A DNA stretch of 39,139 bases from JAVBSC01 sp031547305 (lineage in GTDB: Bacteria > Desulfobacterota > Desulfovibrionia > Desulfovibrionales > Desulfovibrionaceae), in NCBI GenBank assembly GCA_031547305.1, contig JAVBSC010000072.1, positions 1-39,139 of the forward strand. The letters are read 5' to 3'. Positions 8,309 through 17,184 of this stretch are shown piece after piece (positions within the stretch are counted from its first letter, which is position 1; the number at the start of each line of letters is the position of its first letter). The notes under the pieces are model-generated. The model saw only the letters and a program-made list of their open reading frames with translations. It was not told the origin of the DNA and ran no database searches. Made by a program: the position numbers and the translations under genes.

Positions 8309-10750
8309 GTGGCGGTGGCTCATTCATTCAGGGAATTTTTGCGGGGCGGCGGGCGGATTTTTTTTGACGGCGGGCTTGGCACCATGCTCCAGGCCAAAGG
8401 CCTGCCGGCCGGGGTGAGTCCGGAAGTCCACTGCCTGAAGCGCCCGGAAGTGCTCAGAGAGATCCATTCCGAGTACATCATGGCCGGGGCGGATGTCATA
8501 ACCACCAACACCTTTGGCGGCACCGCCTTCAAGCTGCCGGACGGGCTGGACGTTTTTGATTTTAACCGCCGCATGGCCCAGGCGGCCAGAGAAGCCGCCA
8601 ATGAAGCCGGGCGTCCCGTCTTTGTGGCCGGCAGTGTGGGGCCCACGGGCAAATTCCTGCGCCCCCTGGGGGATTTGGACTTCAGCGATCTGCTCAAGGC
8701 TTTTCAGGACCAGATTCGCGGCTTGGTGGCCGGAGGCGCGGATCTGGTGATGATCGAGACCCAGTTTGACATAGCCGAAGCCAGGGCCGCCGTGGTGGCC
8801 GCCCGGCGCGAATGCGGCCTGCCTGTGGCCGTTTCCATGACTTACGACGCCGGGCTGACCCTGACCGGGTCTTCGCCGGAAGTTTGCGCGGCCACCTTTG
8901 CCAACATGGGCGTGGATATAATCGCCACCAACTGCAGCGCCGGTCCGGAAGAAATGCGCGACACGGCCTTGCGCCTGATAAAAGCCTCGCCCGTGCCCGT
9001 GCTTGTCCAGCCCAACGCCGGCCTGCCGGAACTTGTGGATATGGCCACGGTGTTCCGCCTGGGCGCGGAAAAATTCGCCGGGCTGACGGCGGAATTCGGC
9101 CTGGCCGGCGCGCGGCTGCTGGGCGGCTGCTGCGGCACCACCCCGGCCCATATCTCCGCCCTGCGCAACATTCTGGACGGTGTTCCCTTTTCCAGCCCGG
9201 CCCGGCCGGATTCCGGCCCGGCCATCACCCTGACCAGCCGTTCCGGCCTGGTGCGGGTGGGCCGGGGCGTGCCCCTGCGCATCATTGGCGAACGCATCAA
9301 TCCCACCGGCAAAAAACAGCTCAGCGCGGAGCTGCAGGCCGGCGAATTCAGCCTGGCCCTGCGCTACGCGGACGAGCAGATCGCGGCCGGAGCCCCGCTG
9401 CTGGACGTGAACTGCGGCGCGCCCATGGCGGACGAAACCGCGCTCCTGCCGGACCTGGTTTCCCGCCTGAGCTCCCGGCATCCGGCCCCTCTGGCCATTG
9501 ACTCCGCCAACCCGGAAGCCGTGGCCAAGGCCCTGGAAGTTTACCCGGCCTCGCCCCTGGTAAATTCCATCAGCGGCGAACCCGGCCGTCTGGAGCGCCT
9601 GGGGCCGCTTTGCCGCGACTTTGGCGCGCCGTTCATCCTTTTGCCGCTCCAGGGCAAAACTTTGCCCGTGAGCGCGGCCGAACGCATCGCCATCATCGAA
9701 GATCTGCTCCGCCAGATGGACGACCTGCGCATTCCCCGCGGTCTGGCCATTGTGGACGCCCTGGTGCTCTCCGTCTCCTCTAATCCGGAAGCGGCCCTGG
9801 AATGCCTGGAAGTAATCCGTTACTGCCGGGAGCGGCTCGGCCTGCCGGCCACGGTGGGGCTGTCTAATATTTCCTTCGGCCTGCCGGCCAGGGAGCTTGT
9901 AAATTCTTCCTTTCTCACCCTGGCCGCCGGGGCCGGCCTGGCCGCCTGCATAGCCAATCCCGGCAGCGTGAGGATTCAGGAAGCCCTGGCCGCTTCCAAT
10001 CTGTTGTGCGGCAGGGACGAAGGCGCCGAGGCGTTCATTGCCGGCTTCGCGGGCTGGAAGCCCGGCGAACCGGGGCAATCCGGGGGCAGGATCGGCGGCG
10101 GGGCGGCTCCGGCCGCTTCTTTCGGAAACCCCCTTGCGGACGCGGTGCTGGCCGGACGGCGCGAGGAGATCGTTTCCCTGGTGGAAAAAGCCTTGCAAGA
10201 AGGACTGGCTCCACTTACTCTGGTAAACGAGCGGCTTATTCCGGCCATAACGGAAGTGGGGCGGCGCTACGAGCGCAAGGAATACTTCCTGCCGCAGCTG
10301 ATCCGATCGGCGGAAACAATGCAGGCCGCCTTCGCCAGGCTTAAGCCGCTGCTTGAAGAATCCGCCGGAAAAGCGGATAATAGGGTCATAGTCATGGCCA
10401 CGGTGGAAGGCGACATTCACGACATCGGCAAGAACATCGTGAACCTGATGCTGGGCAACAACGGCTTCACGGTGGTGGACCTGGGCAAGGACGTGCCTGC
10501 CCGGCGCATTGTGGAAGCCGCCCGGGAACACGGGGCCGGGGTGATCGGCCTGTCCGCCCTGATGACCACCACCATGGTCCGCATGGAAGAGACCGTGAAA
10601 CTGCTTAAGGAAGAAAATCTGCCCGTCAAGGTCATGGTCGGCGGGGCGGTGGTTACGGATTCGTTTGCCCGCGGCATCGGCGCGCACGGGTATTCCAAAG
10701 ACGCCGTGGAGGCGGTCAGAGTGGCGCGGCGGCTTTTTGGCGAGGCCTGA
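8309..10750 (+). CDS. metH: cobalamin-dependent methionine synthase lacking the reactivation domain
   Basis: Up to 813 aa. Domain order: homocysteine methyltransferase (about 10-295, zinc ligands C209 in NCSAGP and C274/C275 in GGCCGTTPAH), pterin/methyltetrahydrofolate domain (about 310-580, starting RIIGERINPTGKK), B12 cap (about 610-690) and B12-binding domain (about 690-813, DIHDIGKN with H704 as cobalt ligand). It transfers methyl from methyl-THF to homocysteine; metF, which makes methyl-THF, is at 25725. The protein stops after the B12 domain, so the C-terminal AdoMet reactivation domain of E. coli MetH (about 1227 aa) is absent. Two GTG starts are possible, 8309 and 8315; GAGG at 8306-8309 is better placed for 8315. 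Two dyads lie upstream. Confidence 0.95.
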   Translation: MAVAHSFREFLRGGGRIFFDGGLGTMLQAKGLPAGVSPEVHCLKRPEVLREIHSEYIMAGADVITTNTFGGTAFKLPDGLDVFDFNRRMAQAAREAANEAGRPVFVAGSVGPTGKFLRPLGDLDFSDLLKAFQDQIRGLVAGGADLVMIETQFDIAEARAAVVAARRECGLPVAVSMTYDAGLTLTGSSPEVCAATFANMGVDIIATNCSAGPEEMRDTALRLIKASPVPVLVQPNAGLPELVDMATVFRLGAEKFAGLTAEFGLAGARLLGGCCGTTPAHISALRNILDGVPFSSPARPDSGPAITLTSRSGLVRVGRGVPLRIIGERINPTGKKQLSAELQAGEFSLALRYADEQIAAGAPLLDVNCGAPMADETALLPDLVSRLSSRHPAPLAIDSANPEAVAKALEVYPASPLVNSISGEPGRLERLGPLCRDFGAPFILLPLQGKTLPVSAAERIAIIEDLLRQMDDLRIPRGLAIVDALVLSVSSNPEAALECLEVIRYCRERLGLPATVGLSNISFGLPARELVNSSFLTLAAGAGLAACIANPGSVRIQEALAASNLLCGRDEGAEAFIAGFAGWKPGEPGQSGGRIGGGAAPAASFGNPLADAVLAGRREEIVSLVEKALQEGLAPLTLVNERLIPAITEVGRRYERKEYFLPQLIRSAETMQAAFARLKPLLEESAGKADNRVIVMATVEGDIHDIGKNIVNLMLGNNGFTVVDLGKDVPARRIVEAAREHGAGVIGLSALMTTTMVRMEETVKLLKEENLPVKVMVGGAVVTDSFARGIGAHGYSKDAVEAVRVARRLFGEA

Positions 10751-10787
10751 TTTGCCGTAAATTTTAATATTTTTTGAGGGCATTGTT

Positions 10788-11273
10788 ATGCGTTCCTTGT
10801 GGTTGAAAACCGTGCTTGTTTTTTGCCTGTCCCTGGTCTGGGCTTCCGTGTGCGGCGCTGCGGAAGCCGAACTGCCGGACTCCCTGGATACCGCCCGGCT
10901 TCAGAAGATTCTGGACGGCCCCGGCAAGGGTAAAGTGGTGATGGTGAACATCTTCGCTTCCTGGTGCCCGCCCTGCCGGGCGGAAATCCCAGGACTGATC
11001 TCCGTGCGCGGCTCCGTGCCGGAATCCGATCTGCTGATCCTTGGCGTGTCCGTGGACAACGAGGAGCCGGCCCTGCGGGAATTTATGAAGCGCTACAAGT
11101 TCAACTACCCTCTGTACATCGCCACGGAAGACTTTGTGAACGCGTTCTCCGTTTCCGCCATCCCGCACATGCTCATTTACAACCAGAAGGGCGAACTGGC
11201 GGACAACCACATAGGCTTTATGTCGGAAAAAGACATCAAGGCCAAACTCAAGGAACTGTCGGCCGCCAAATGA
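10788..11273 (+). CDS. TlpA/ResA-like periplasmic thioredoxin-fold protein
   Basis: 161 aa. An N-terminal signal peptide (residues about 5-24, ending SVCGAAEA) suggests export. The redox motif is W59-C-P-P-C63 in the TlpA context IFASWCPPCRAEIPGL, with the cis-proline at P126 (SAIPHM). The central insertion typical of TlpA/ResA is present. Proteins of this class reduce or shuffle disulfides in the periplasm, often for cytochrome c maturation. The gene follows metH by 37 nt and overlaps the next gene by 4 nt (ATGA), indicating translational coupling. The substrate cannot be assigned from context. Confidence 0.88.
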   Translation: MRSLWLKTVLVFCLSLVWASVCGAAEAELPDSLDTARLQKILDGPGKGKVVMVNIFASWCPPCRAEIPGLISVRGSVPESDLLILGVSVDNEEPALREFMKRYKFNYPLYIATEDFVNAFSVSAIPHMLIYNQKGELADNHIGFMSEKDIKAKLKELSAAK

Positions 11274-11743
11274 AATCGGATTTTTTTCTGCGCAAGGCCA
11301 ACATGGCCGATGTGAAAGCGATCCATTCCCTGCTCATGGGCAACGCGGGCAAGGGTCTGCTCCTGCCCAGATCCCTCAGCCACCTGTACAGCCACGCGCG
11401 GGACTTTTTTGTTCTGGATACGGGCGAGGAGGGCGCGCATATCGTGGGTTGCTGCGCTTTGTCCATTGTCTGGGAGGATATGGCGGAAATCTGTTCCCTG
11501 TCCGTGGCGGAATCCTTGCAAGGCGAAGGCTGGGGCCGCCGCCTGGTGGAATCATGCCTTAAGGAAGCCAAGGAGTACAAGATTTCCCGCGTCTTTACCC
11601 TGACGTATCAGACGGCTTTTTTTTCCAAGCTGGGCTTCAAAGAGGTGGGCAAGGACGTGTTGCCCCAGAAAATCTGGGCTGACTGCATAAATTGCCCAAA
11701 ATTTCCTGACTGCGACGAAATAGCCATGTTGCTGGAGCTGTGA
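11270..11743 (+). CDS. GNAT acetyltransferase, likely short-form N-acetylglutamate synthase (ArgA-like)
   Basis: 157 aa. The start ATG at 11270 overlaps the TGA of the thioredoxin gene. GNAT features are a beta-strand block around CALSIVWEDMAEICSLSV and the acetyl-CoA loop QGEGWGRRLVE. The C-terminus carries IWADCINCPKFPDCDEIAM, a Cys-containing tail I associate with stand-alone ArgA-like NAGS proteins of deltaproteobacteria and Bacillus-type relatives. These transfer acetyl from acetyl-CoA to glutamate, the first step of arginine biosynthesis. No other arg gene is adjacent, so the assignment rests on the tail motif; a different GNAT substrate remains possible. It overlaps the hpt region by its stop codon only. 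Confidence 0.72.
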   Translation: MKSDFFLRKANMADVKAIHSLLMGNAGKGLLLPRSLSHLYSHARDFFVLDTGEEGAHIVGCCALSIVWEDMAEICSLSVAESLQGEGWGRRLVESCLKEAKEYKISRVFTLTYQTAFFSKLGFKEVGKDVLPQKIWADCINCPKFPDCDEIAMLLEL

Positions 11744-11745
11744 CT

Positions 11746-12270
11746 ATGAGCGCCGAAAAGCTGGATCTTCTTTATTCCCGCGAGCGCATAGAAACCAGGG
11801 TCCGGGAGATCGCCGCGCGGATCAACGCGGAATACGTCGGGCAGGAACTGGTCATGGTTTGCGTGCTCAAAGGGGCCTTCATGTTTTTCGCGGATCTGGT
11901 CAAGCACGTCACTGTGGGGCCGGTGCTGGATTTCGTGCGCATCGCCAGTTACGGCAAGGCCACGGAATCCGCCAGAGCCGTGAGTTTTTCCAAGGATCTG
12001 GAAACGGATCTGCAGGGCAAACACGTTCTGGTGGTGGAAGATGTGGTGGATACCGGTTACAGTATGGACTTTCTGCTGAATCAGCTGGCCGGGCGCGGGA
12101 CGAAAAGCATCAGGCTGGCCGCCCTGGTGGACAAAAAAGAGCGGCGGGAAGTGGAAGTGACCGTGGACTACGCCGGCTTTGACTTGTCCGAGGGCTTTAT
12201 AGTAGGCTATGGCCTTGATTATGCGGAACGCTACAGAGAACTGCCGGCCATTTATGTTTTGACCTTGTAA
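11746..12270 (+). CDS. hpt: hypoxanthine phosphoribosyltransferase
   Basis: 174 aa from the ATG at 11746, preferred over an in-frame GTG at 11740 because GGAG (11734-11737) is spaced 8 nt before it. The PRPP-binding motif is VLVVEDVVDTG; upstream is the substrate loop VCVLKGAFMFFADLV, and FIVGYGLDYAERYRELP is the C-terminal HPRT signature. The enzyme salvages hypoxanthine (and often guanine) to the nucleotide using PRPP in the cytoplasm. It is tightly spaced behind the ArgA-like gene. Length and motifs are typical. Confidence 0.95.
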   Translation: MSAEKLDLLYSRERIETRVREIAARINAEYVGQELVMVCVLKGAFMFFADLVKHVTVGPVLDFVRIASYGKATESARAVSFSKDLETDLQGKHVLVVEDVVDTGYSMDFLLNQLAGRGTKSIRLAALVDKKERREVEVTVDYAGFDLSEGFIVGYGLDYAERYRELPAIYVLTL

Positions 12271-12293
12271 ACGCCGGTATTTTTGAGGCCGCC

Positions 12294-13085
12294 ATGCTTA
12301 TAAGTTGTCCAAATTGCTCCGCCCGGTTCAACCTGCCGGACCAGGCCTACGCGCCGGGCCGCAAGGCCCGCTGCTCGCAGTGCGCCACGGTTTTTCCGCT
12401 GCCGGACCTGCGGGATGCCGCTCCCGCCGCTCCGTTCGCGCTGAAGGCTCCGGATCCGGAGCCGCCGCGCGTCCCGGAACCGCAAGAGGGGGCTTTCGCC
12501 CAGTCCGCTGACGGGCCGCTGTCCATAAAGGCCCCGGCAAAGAAGAAATCCGCCAAAACGTTCGCTGTCGCGCTTGCCGTCCTGCTTTGCCTGGCCGGCT
12601 TGGGCTATGGCGGCTACGCCGTTTTCTTTGCCGGCGCTCCGGCCACCCAACCGGGGCGGGAACAGCCCCTGGGCGACGCGGCCCTGGAAAAGGTGCGCAA
12701 CATCAAGCTGGACGGGGTGCGCCAGTATTTCATAGCCAACGAGAAGCTCGGACGCATCGCCGTGGTGGAAGGCAGGGTGATCAACAACTTCGCCACTCCC
12801 AAAGAGTTCATCAAGCTGGAAATTTCCCTGTACAACGACAAGGGCGAGGTGCTGGCTTCGCAGCAGCAGCTTTGCGGGGCCACGGTTTCCACCTTCCAGT
12901 TGCAGATTTCCGGCAAGGACGAGCTGCAGAAAGCCTTGAACAACAAGCTGGAAATCCTGACCAACAACACCAACGTGAAGTCCGGCGGGGAAGTGCCCTT
13001 TATGGCCGTATTCCTTAATCCCCCGGCCGACGCCAACGAGTTGGGCGTGAAGGTCATCGACGCGCAGGACCCGCAACCGCGATAG
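12294..13085 (+). CDS. zinc-ribbon / DUF3426-type membrane protein
   Basis: 263 aa. It begins with an MJ0042-type zinc ribbon: C5-x2-C8 and C27-x2-C30 (MLISCPNCSARFNLPD, KARCSQCATVFPLPD). A proline-rich linker (35-85) leads to one membrane helix (about 89-112), then an exported domain with the DUF3426 look (IVVEGRVINNF-type strand, here IAVVEGRVINNFATPKEFIK; KGEVLASQQQLCGATVS). Topology would be zinc ribbon in the cytoplasm and DUF3426 domain outside. Function is unknown in the family. GAGG precedes the ATG by 5 nt. It ends 46 nt before a strong hairpin, which closes the metH-to-here run. Confidence 0.82.
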   Translation: MLISCPNCSARFNLPDQAYAPGRKARCSQCATVFPLPDLRDAAPAAPFALKAPDPEPPRVPEPQEGAFAQSADGPLSIKAPAKKKSAKTFAVALAVLLCLAGLGYGGYAVFFAGAPATQPGREQPLGDAALEKVRNIKLDGVRQYFIANEKLGRIAVVEGRVINNFATPKEFIKLEISLYNDKGEVLASQQQLCGATVSTFQLQISGKDELQKALNNKLEILTNNTNVKSGGEVPFMAVFLNPPADANELGVKVIDAQDPQPR

Positions 13086-13131
13086 CCCGCCGGAAAGTGT
13101 TTTACACTTTGCCCCACAGGTAATAAAAAGA

Positions 13132-13159
13132 AAGGGAACCTTGCTTGCGGGGTTCCCTT
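13132..13159 (+). terminator. 9-bp stem hairpin between the DUF3426 gene and radA
   Basis: AAGGGAACC (13132-13140) pairs perfectly with GGTTCCCTT (13151-13159) around a 10-nt loop. The plus-strand U-tract is weak (TTATTACTG), while the minus strand reads into TTTCTTTTTATTA. A smaller hairpin, AAAGTGT/ACACTTT, lies at 13094-13110. It probably ends the upstream operon. Confidence 0.6.
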
Positions 13160-13172
13160 ATTACTGTATAAT
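13145..13172 (+). promoter_or_regulatory. radA promoter, sigma-70 type
   Basis: TTGCGG (13145-13150), 16-bp spacer, TATAAT (13167-13172). The -35 box sits at the loop end of the preceding hairpin. The expected transcription start is about 13178-13180, only 3-5 nt before the radA ATG. The DUF2233 gene has the same TTGCGG-16-TATAAT arrangement. Confidence 0.6.
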
Positions 13173-13182
13173 CCAACTCACC

Positions 13183-14547
13183 ATGGCCAAAACAAAAGAA
13201 GTCTTCATCTGCTCGGACTGCGGGGCGCGTTTTTCCCAGTGGAAGGGCCAGTGCACCACCTGCCAGGCCTGGAACACGTTGCAGAGCGCGGTGCTCTCTT
13301 CAGAATCCGGCCGTTCAGGCCAGCCGCGCCAGTCCGCTTCAAAGCTGACCCGCCTGGCCGACGCGCGTGAGAGCACCGGCGAATCCCTCAGCAGCGGGCT
13401 TGGGGCGCTGGATCGCGTCCTGGGGCGCGGGCTTACGCCAGGCGCGGCCGTTCTGGTGGGCGGCGAACCGGGCATAGGCAAGTCCACCCTGCTTTTGCAG
13501 GTGGCCGGGGCCGTGGCCGCCGCCGGCGGCAAGGTGGTTTATTTTTCCGGCGAGGAATCCCTGCCCCAGCTAAAAAAGCGGGCCGAGCGCCTGGGCGTGC
13601 TGCATGAAGGCCTGCTGGCCATTGCCGGCTCCCAGGTGGAGGATGTTTTCGCGGAGTTGGAAGGTCCGGAGCCGCCACGCCTGCTCATTGCGGATTCCGT
13701 GCAGACCCTGAGTTCCCCCCTGGCCGAGGGCCTGCCCGGCAACGTCAGCCAGGTGCGGGCCGTGGCCACGGAACTGGTGGAACGCTGCAAGCGGAGCGAT
13801 ACCACCCTGTTCCTGGTCGGCCACGTGACCAAGGATGGCGCCCTGGCCGGCCCCAAGTTGCTGGAGCACATGGTGGACACGGTCATTTCGTTGGAAGGCG
13901 AGCGGCACCAGATGTTCCGTCTGCTCCGGGTGCTTAAGAACCGCTTCGGGCCCAACCACGAACTGCTGATTTTCCAGATGTCCGGCCAGGGCATGGAGCT
14001 GGTGGAAGACCCGTCCACTTTTTTTCTGGGCACGCGGGATCCCTCCCTGCCCGGCGCGGCTCTGGCCATGGCCGTGGATGGGCAGCGCCCTTTTGTGGTG
14101 GAAGTGCAGGCCCTGGCGGCCAAAAGCTACCTTGGCATACCCCGGCGCGCCGCCCTGGGGCTTGACGTGAACCGTCTGCATCTTATTTTGGCGGTATTGG
14201 AGAAACGCCTGCACCTTAACTTCGGGCAGTCGGACATTTACGTGAAGATCAGCGGCGGCCTCCGGCCGCAGGACCCTGGCCTGGATCTGGCCTTGGTCGC
14301 CGGGCTTTTATCTTCATTTTACGATCTGCCCGTGCCGGAGAACGCGATTTTTTGGGGCGAGGTGGATCTTAACGGCCAAATACGTCCGGTCAACGCTCAG
14401 GCCGTAAGAAGGGACCAGGCCGCGCGTCTGGGCTACAAACCCTTGTTTTATCCGGCCGCGGAAGGGGTTAATGGCGGCCTTCGCGCTCTGAACGACTTGA
14501 CGTCCGCGCTTTTCGGGGCGCGCAAAAAAGCGCGCGGGCGCGAATGA
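13183..14547 (+). CDS. radA: DNA repair and recombination protein RadA
   Basis: 454 aa from the ATG at 13183; the family N-terminus MAKTKEVFICSDCG starts here, so the longer frame from 13141 is rejected. The zinc finger uses C10, C13, C24 and C27. The RecA-like ATPase has Walker A GEPGIGKST (94-102), and the RadA-specific KNRFG motif is at 252-256. The C-terminal Lon-protease-like domain includes GGLRPQDPGLDLALVAGLLS. RadA drives branch migration of recombination intermediates. No Shine-Dalgarno sequence is visible before the ATG, and the likely promoter places the transcript start almost on the codon. clpS follows 22 nt later. Confidence 0.97.
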   Translation: MAKTKEVFICSDCGARFSQWKGQCTTCQAWNTLQSAVLSSESGRSGQPRQSASKLTRLADARESTGESLSSGLGALDRVLGRGLTPGAAVLVGGEPGIGKSTLLLQVAGAVAAAGGKVVYFSGEESLPQLKKRAERLGVLHEGLLAIAGSQVEDVFAELEGPEPPRLLIADSVQTLSSPLAEGLPGNVSQVRAVATELVERCKRSDTTLFLVGHVTKDGALAGPKLLEHMVDTVISLEGERHQMFRLLRVLKNRFGPNHELLIFQMSGQGMELVEDPSTFFLGTRDPSLPGAALAMAVDGQRPFVVEVQALAAKSYLGIPRRAALGLDVNRLHLILAVLEKRLHLNFGQSDIYVKISGGLRPQDPGLDLALVAGLLSSFYDLPVPENAIFWGEVDLNGQIRPVNAQAVRRDQAARLGYKPLFYPAAEGVNGGLRALNDLTSALFGARKKARGRE

Positions 14548-14569
14548 GATTTTTTGGGGGACTAAAAAA

Positions 14570-14890
14570 ATGAGCCAGGAATATAACAGCGGCGAAGGGC
14601 AGTTTCAGACCATCGTCAGCGACGACGTTGAAGTGCGGGAGCCGCGCCGGCTGCGCGTGCTGCTGCATAACGACGACTACACCACCATGGAATTTGTGAT
14701 TGCCGTGCTCCGGGAGATTTTCCGGAAAAGCGCGGAGCAGGCCACCCGGATTATGCTGGCCATACATGAAAAAGGCTTGGGTGAATGCGGGGTGTACACC
14801 ATGGAGGTGGCGGAAACCAAAGTCGCCCAGGTGCACGATCGCGCCAAGCGCGAAGGCTTTCCGCTGCGTTGCTCCGTGGAAGAGGTGTAG
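14570..14890 (+). CDS. clpS: ATP-dependent Clp protease adaptor ClpS
   Basis: 106 aa. The N-degron pocket core LLHNDDYTTMEFVIAVL (about 31-47), the central IMLAIHEKGLGECGVYTMEVAETK and the C-terminal RCSVEEV are all canonical ClpS. ClpS binds proteins with N-terminal Leu, Phe, Tyr or Trp and hands them to ClpA. A GGGGGA element lies before the ATG. It is 2 nt upstream of clpA and followed closely by aat, which creates the Leu/Phe N-degrons ClpS recognises. Confidence 0.97.
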   Translation: MSQEYNSGEGQFQTIVSDDVEVREPRRLRVLLHNDDYTTMEFVIAVLREIFRKSAEQATRIMLAIHEKGLGECGVYTMEVAETKVAQVHDRAKREGFPLRCSVEEV

Positions 14891-14892
14891 CC

Positions 14893-17181
14893 ATGCCCAT
14901 GCTCAGCAAAGAATCCGAGGCCGCCATAACCAGGGCCGTGGCCATGGCCGCCCACAACCGCCATGAATACCTTACTCTGGAACATCTGCTGTTCGCCCTG
15001 CTGGAGCAGCCGGGCGGCATTGACATTGTGGAGAACTGCGGCGGCGACGCCGCGGCCCTGCGCGACAAGCTGGACAATTTTTTTAAAACCGAGCTGTATC
15101 CCCTGGCTGAGGAAGACTACCGGAACATCCAGCCCGTGCAGTCCATGGCCGTGCAGCGGGCCCTGCAGCGCGCCGTGGGCCATGTGCGGTCCTCCGGACG
15201 GGAAATTCTGGAGGTCGGAGACATTCTGGCCGCCGTCCTGCAGGAGGAGGATTCCTATGCCGCCTACTACATGCTCCAGCAGGGCATCACCCGTTTCGCC
15301 GTGCTGGAGTATATCTCGCACGGCCAGGAATCGCCGGAGGAGCGGGATGAGAACGGCCCTGATTCCGAGGAGCGCTCCAAAAAAAGCGCCCTGAAGCGCT
15401 TCACCGTAAACCTTACCGAAGCCGCCGCCCAGGGGCGCATTGATCCGCTCATCGGCCGTTCCGCCGAACTGGAACGGAGCATTCAGATTCTTTCCCGGCG
15501 GCGCAAGAACAACCCGCTATTTGTGGGGGATCCCGGCGTGGGTAAAACCGCCATGGCCGAAGGCCTGGCCCTGCGCATCGTCAAGGGCGAGGTGCCCGGC
15601 GAGTTTGCCCAGGCGGAGATTTACGCCCTGGATATGGGCGCGCTCCTGGCCGGCAGCAAGTACCGGGGCGATTTTGAGGGCCGCCTGAAAGCGGTGATCA
15701 ACGAATTGGAAAAACTGCCCAAGGCCATACTGTTCATCGACGAGATCCACACCATTGTGGGGGCTGGGGCCACCAGCGGCGGTTCCATGGATGCCTCCAA
15801 CATTCTCAAGCCGGTCCTGGCGGCCGGGCGCATCCGCTGCATGGGCTCCACCACGCACGAGGAGTTCCGCAACCATTTCGACAAGGACCGGGCTCTGTCC
15901 CGGCGTTTCCAGAAGGTGGACATTGAGGAGCCAAGCCACGAGGAGTGCGTGGATATTTTGAAGGGCCTGAAATCCAAGTACGAGGAACACCACGGGGTGC
16001 GCTACACCGGGCCGGCCCTGCGTTCCGCGGTTACGCTTTCCGCCCGCCATCTGCCGGACCGCCTCCTGCCGGACAAGGCCATTGACGTCATGGACGAGGC
16101 CGGGGCGGCTGTGCGCCTGCGCCGGGCCGCGCACCTGACGGAAGGGTCTGTTCCCGGCCTGATCACCGTGGGCGCTTCGGACATTGAAAAAGTCGTGGCC
16201 CGCATGGCCCGGATTCCTTCGGCCAGAATCACCTCCTCGGACCGCGACCGCCTGCGCAACCTGGAATCCGACCTTAAGGGAATGGTTTTCGGCCAGGACA
16301 AAGCCGTGGAAGCCGTAGCCAGGGCGGTGCTCCGGGCCAGGGCGGGCTTCAGGCGCGAAACCCGGCCCCAGGGCGCGTTTTTGTTCTACGGCCCCACCGG
16401 CGTAGGCAAGACCGAACTGGCCAGGCAACTGGCCGCGTCCCTTGGCGTGTCCTTTTTGCGCTACGACATGACCGAGTACATGGAAAAACACTCCGTTTCC
16501 AGGCTCATCGGTTCTCCTCCCGGCTACGTGGGCTTTGACCAGGGCGGCCTGCTCACCGAGGCGGTGCGCAAAAACCCGCACGCCGTGCTCCTGCTGGACG
16601 AAATGGAAAAAGCCCACCCGGACGTGCTCGGGGTTATGCTCCAGGTGATGGATTACGCCACGCTTACGGACAACACCGGCCGCAAAGCGGACTTCCGCAA
16701 CGTGGTCGTCATTATGACTTCCAACGCCGGGGCCTTTGAAATGTCCGCGCGGGATATCGGCTTCGGCCTGACCGCCCGGCGCGGCGAGGACGCGGAAAAA
16801 GGCCTGAAAGCCGTGGAGCGCCTGTTCACGCCTGAATTCCGCAACCGTCTGGACGCCCTGATTCCCTTTTCCAATCTTTCGCCCGAGGTCATGGGACGGA
16901 TTGTGGACAAGTTCGTCGCGGAACTCGGCGCCGGCCTCAAGGAACGCCGGGTCAGCCTGGAACTTGCGCCGGAAGCGCGCGCCCTGCTGGCGGAACTCGG
17001 CTACGATCCCAAGTTCGGGGCCAGGCCGCTGGCCAGGGTCATCCGCGAACAGGTGGAGGACGAACTGGCCCGGGAAGTGCTTTTCGGTCAACTGGCCCAG
17101 GGCGGCAAGGTCAGGGTGGATGCGGGCCAGGATAAAAAGCTGGCTTTCCGCTACGTTACGGCTGAAAAAGCCAAAGATTGA
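14893..17181 (+). CDS. clpA: Clp protease ATP-binding subunit ClpA
   Basis: 762 aa from the ATG at 14893, chosen because GAGGTG in the clpS 3' end is well spaced and MLSKESEAAITRAVAMAAHN is the normal ClpA N-domain; the longer frame from 14785 reads antisense-like residues. AAA+ module 1 has Walker A GDPGVGKT (212-219), pore and sensor region GSKYRGDFEGRLK, and IDEIHTIVGAGAT. Module 2 has GPTGVGKT (500-507) and LLLDEMEKAHPDV. ClpA unfolds substrates into ClpP. The IGL-type ClpP loop region and the C-terminal D2 small domain are present. It sits between clpS and aat, spaced 2 and 3 nt. Confidence 0.97.
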   Translation: MPMLSKESEAAITRAVAMAAHNRHEYLTLEHLLFALLEQPGGIDIVENCGGDAAALRDKLDNFFKTELYPLAEEDYRNIQPVQSMAVQRALQRAVGHVRSSGREILEVGDILAAVLQEEDSYAAYYMLQQGITRFAVLEYISHGQESPEERDENGPDSEERSKKSALKRFTVNLTEAAAQGRIDPLIGRSAELERSIQILSRRRKNNPLFVGDPGVGKTAMAEGLALRIVKGEVPGEFAQAEIYALDMGALLAGSKYRGDFEGRLKAVINELEKLPKAILFIDEIHTIVGAGATSGGSMDASNILKPVLAAGRIRCMGSTTHEEFRNHFDKDRALSRRFQKVDIEEPSHEECVDILKGLKSKYEEHHGVRYTGPALRSAVTLSARHLPDRLLPDKAIDVMDEAGAAVRLRRAAHLTEGSVPGLITVGASDIEKVVARMARIPSARITSSDRDRLRNLESDLKGMVFGQDKAVEAVARAVLRARAGFRRETRPQGAFLFYGPTGVGKTELARQLAASLGVSFLRYDMTEYMEKHSVSRLIGSPPGYVGFDQGGLLTEAVRKNPHAVLLLDEMEKAHPDVLGVMLQVMDYATLTDNTGRKADFRNVVVIMTSNAGAFEMSARDIGFGLTARRGEDAEKGLKAVERLFTPEFRNRLDALIPFSNLSPEVMGRIVDKFVAELGAGLKERRVSLELAPEARALLAELGYDPKFGARPLARVIREQVEDELAREVLFGQLAQGGKVRVDAGQDKKLAFRYVTAEKAKD

Positions 17182-17184
17182 GCA

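Noticed and set aside
8324..10783. 819-residue minus-strand ORF
   Set aside because: Antisense shadow of metH with no recognisable domain.
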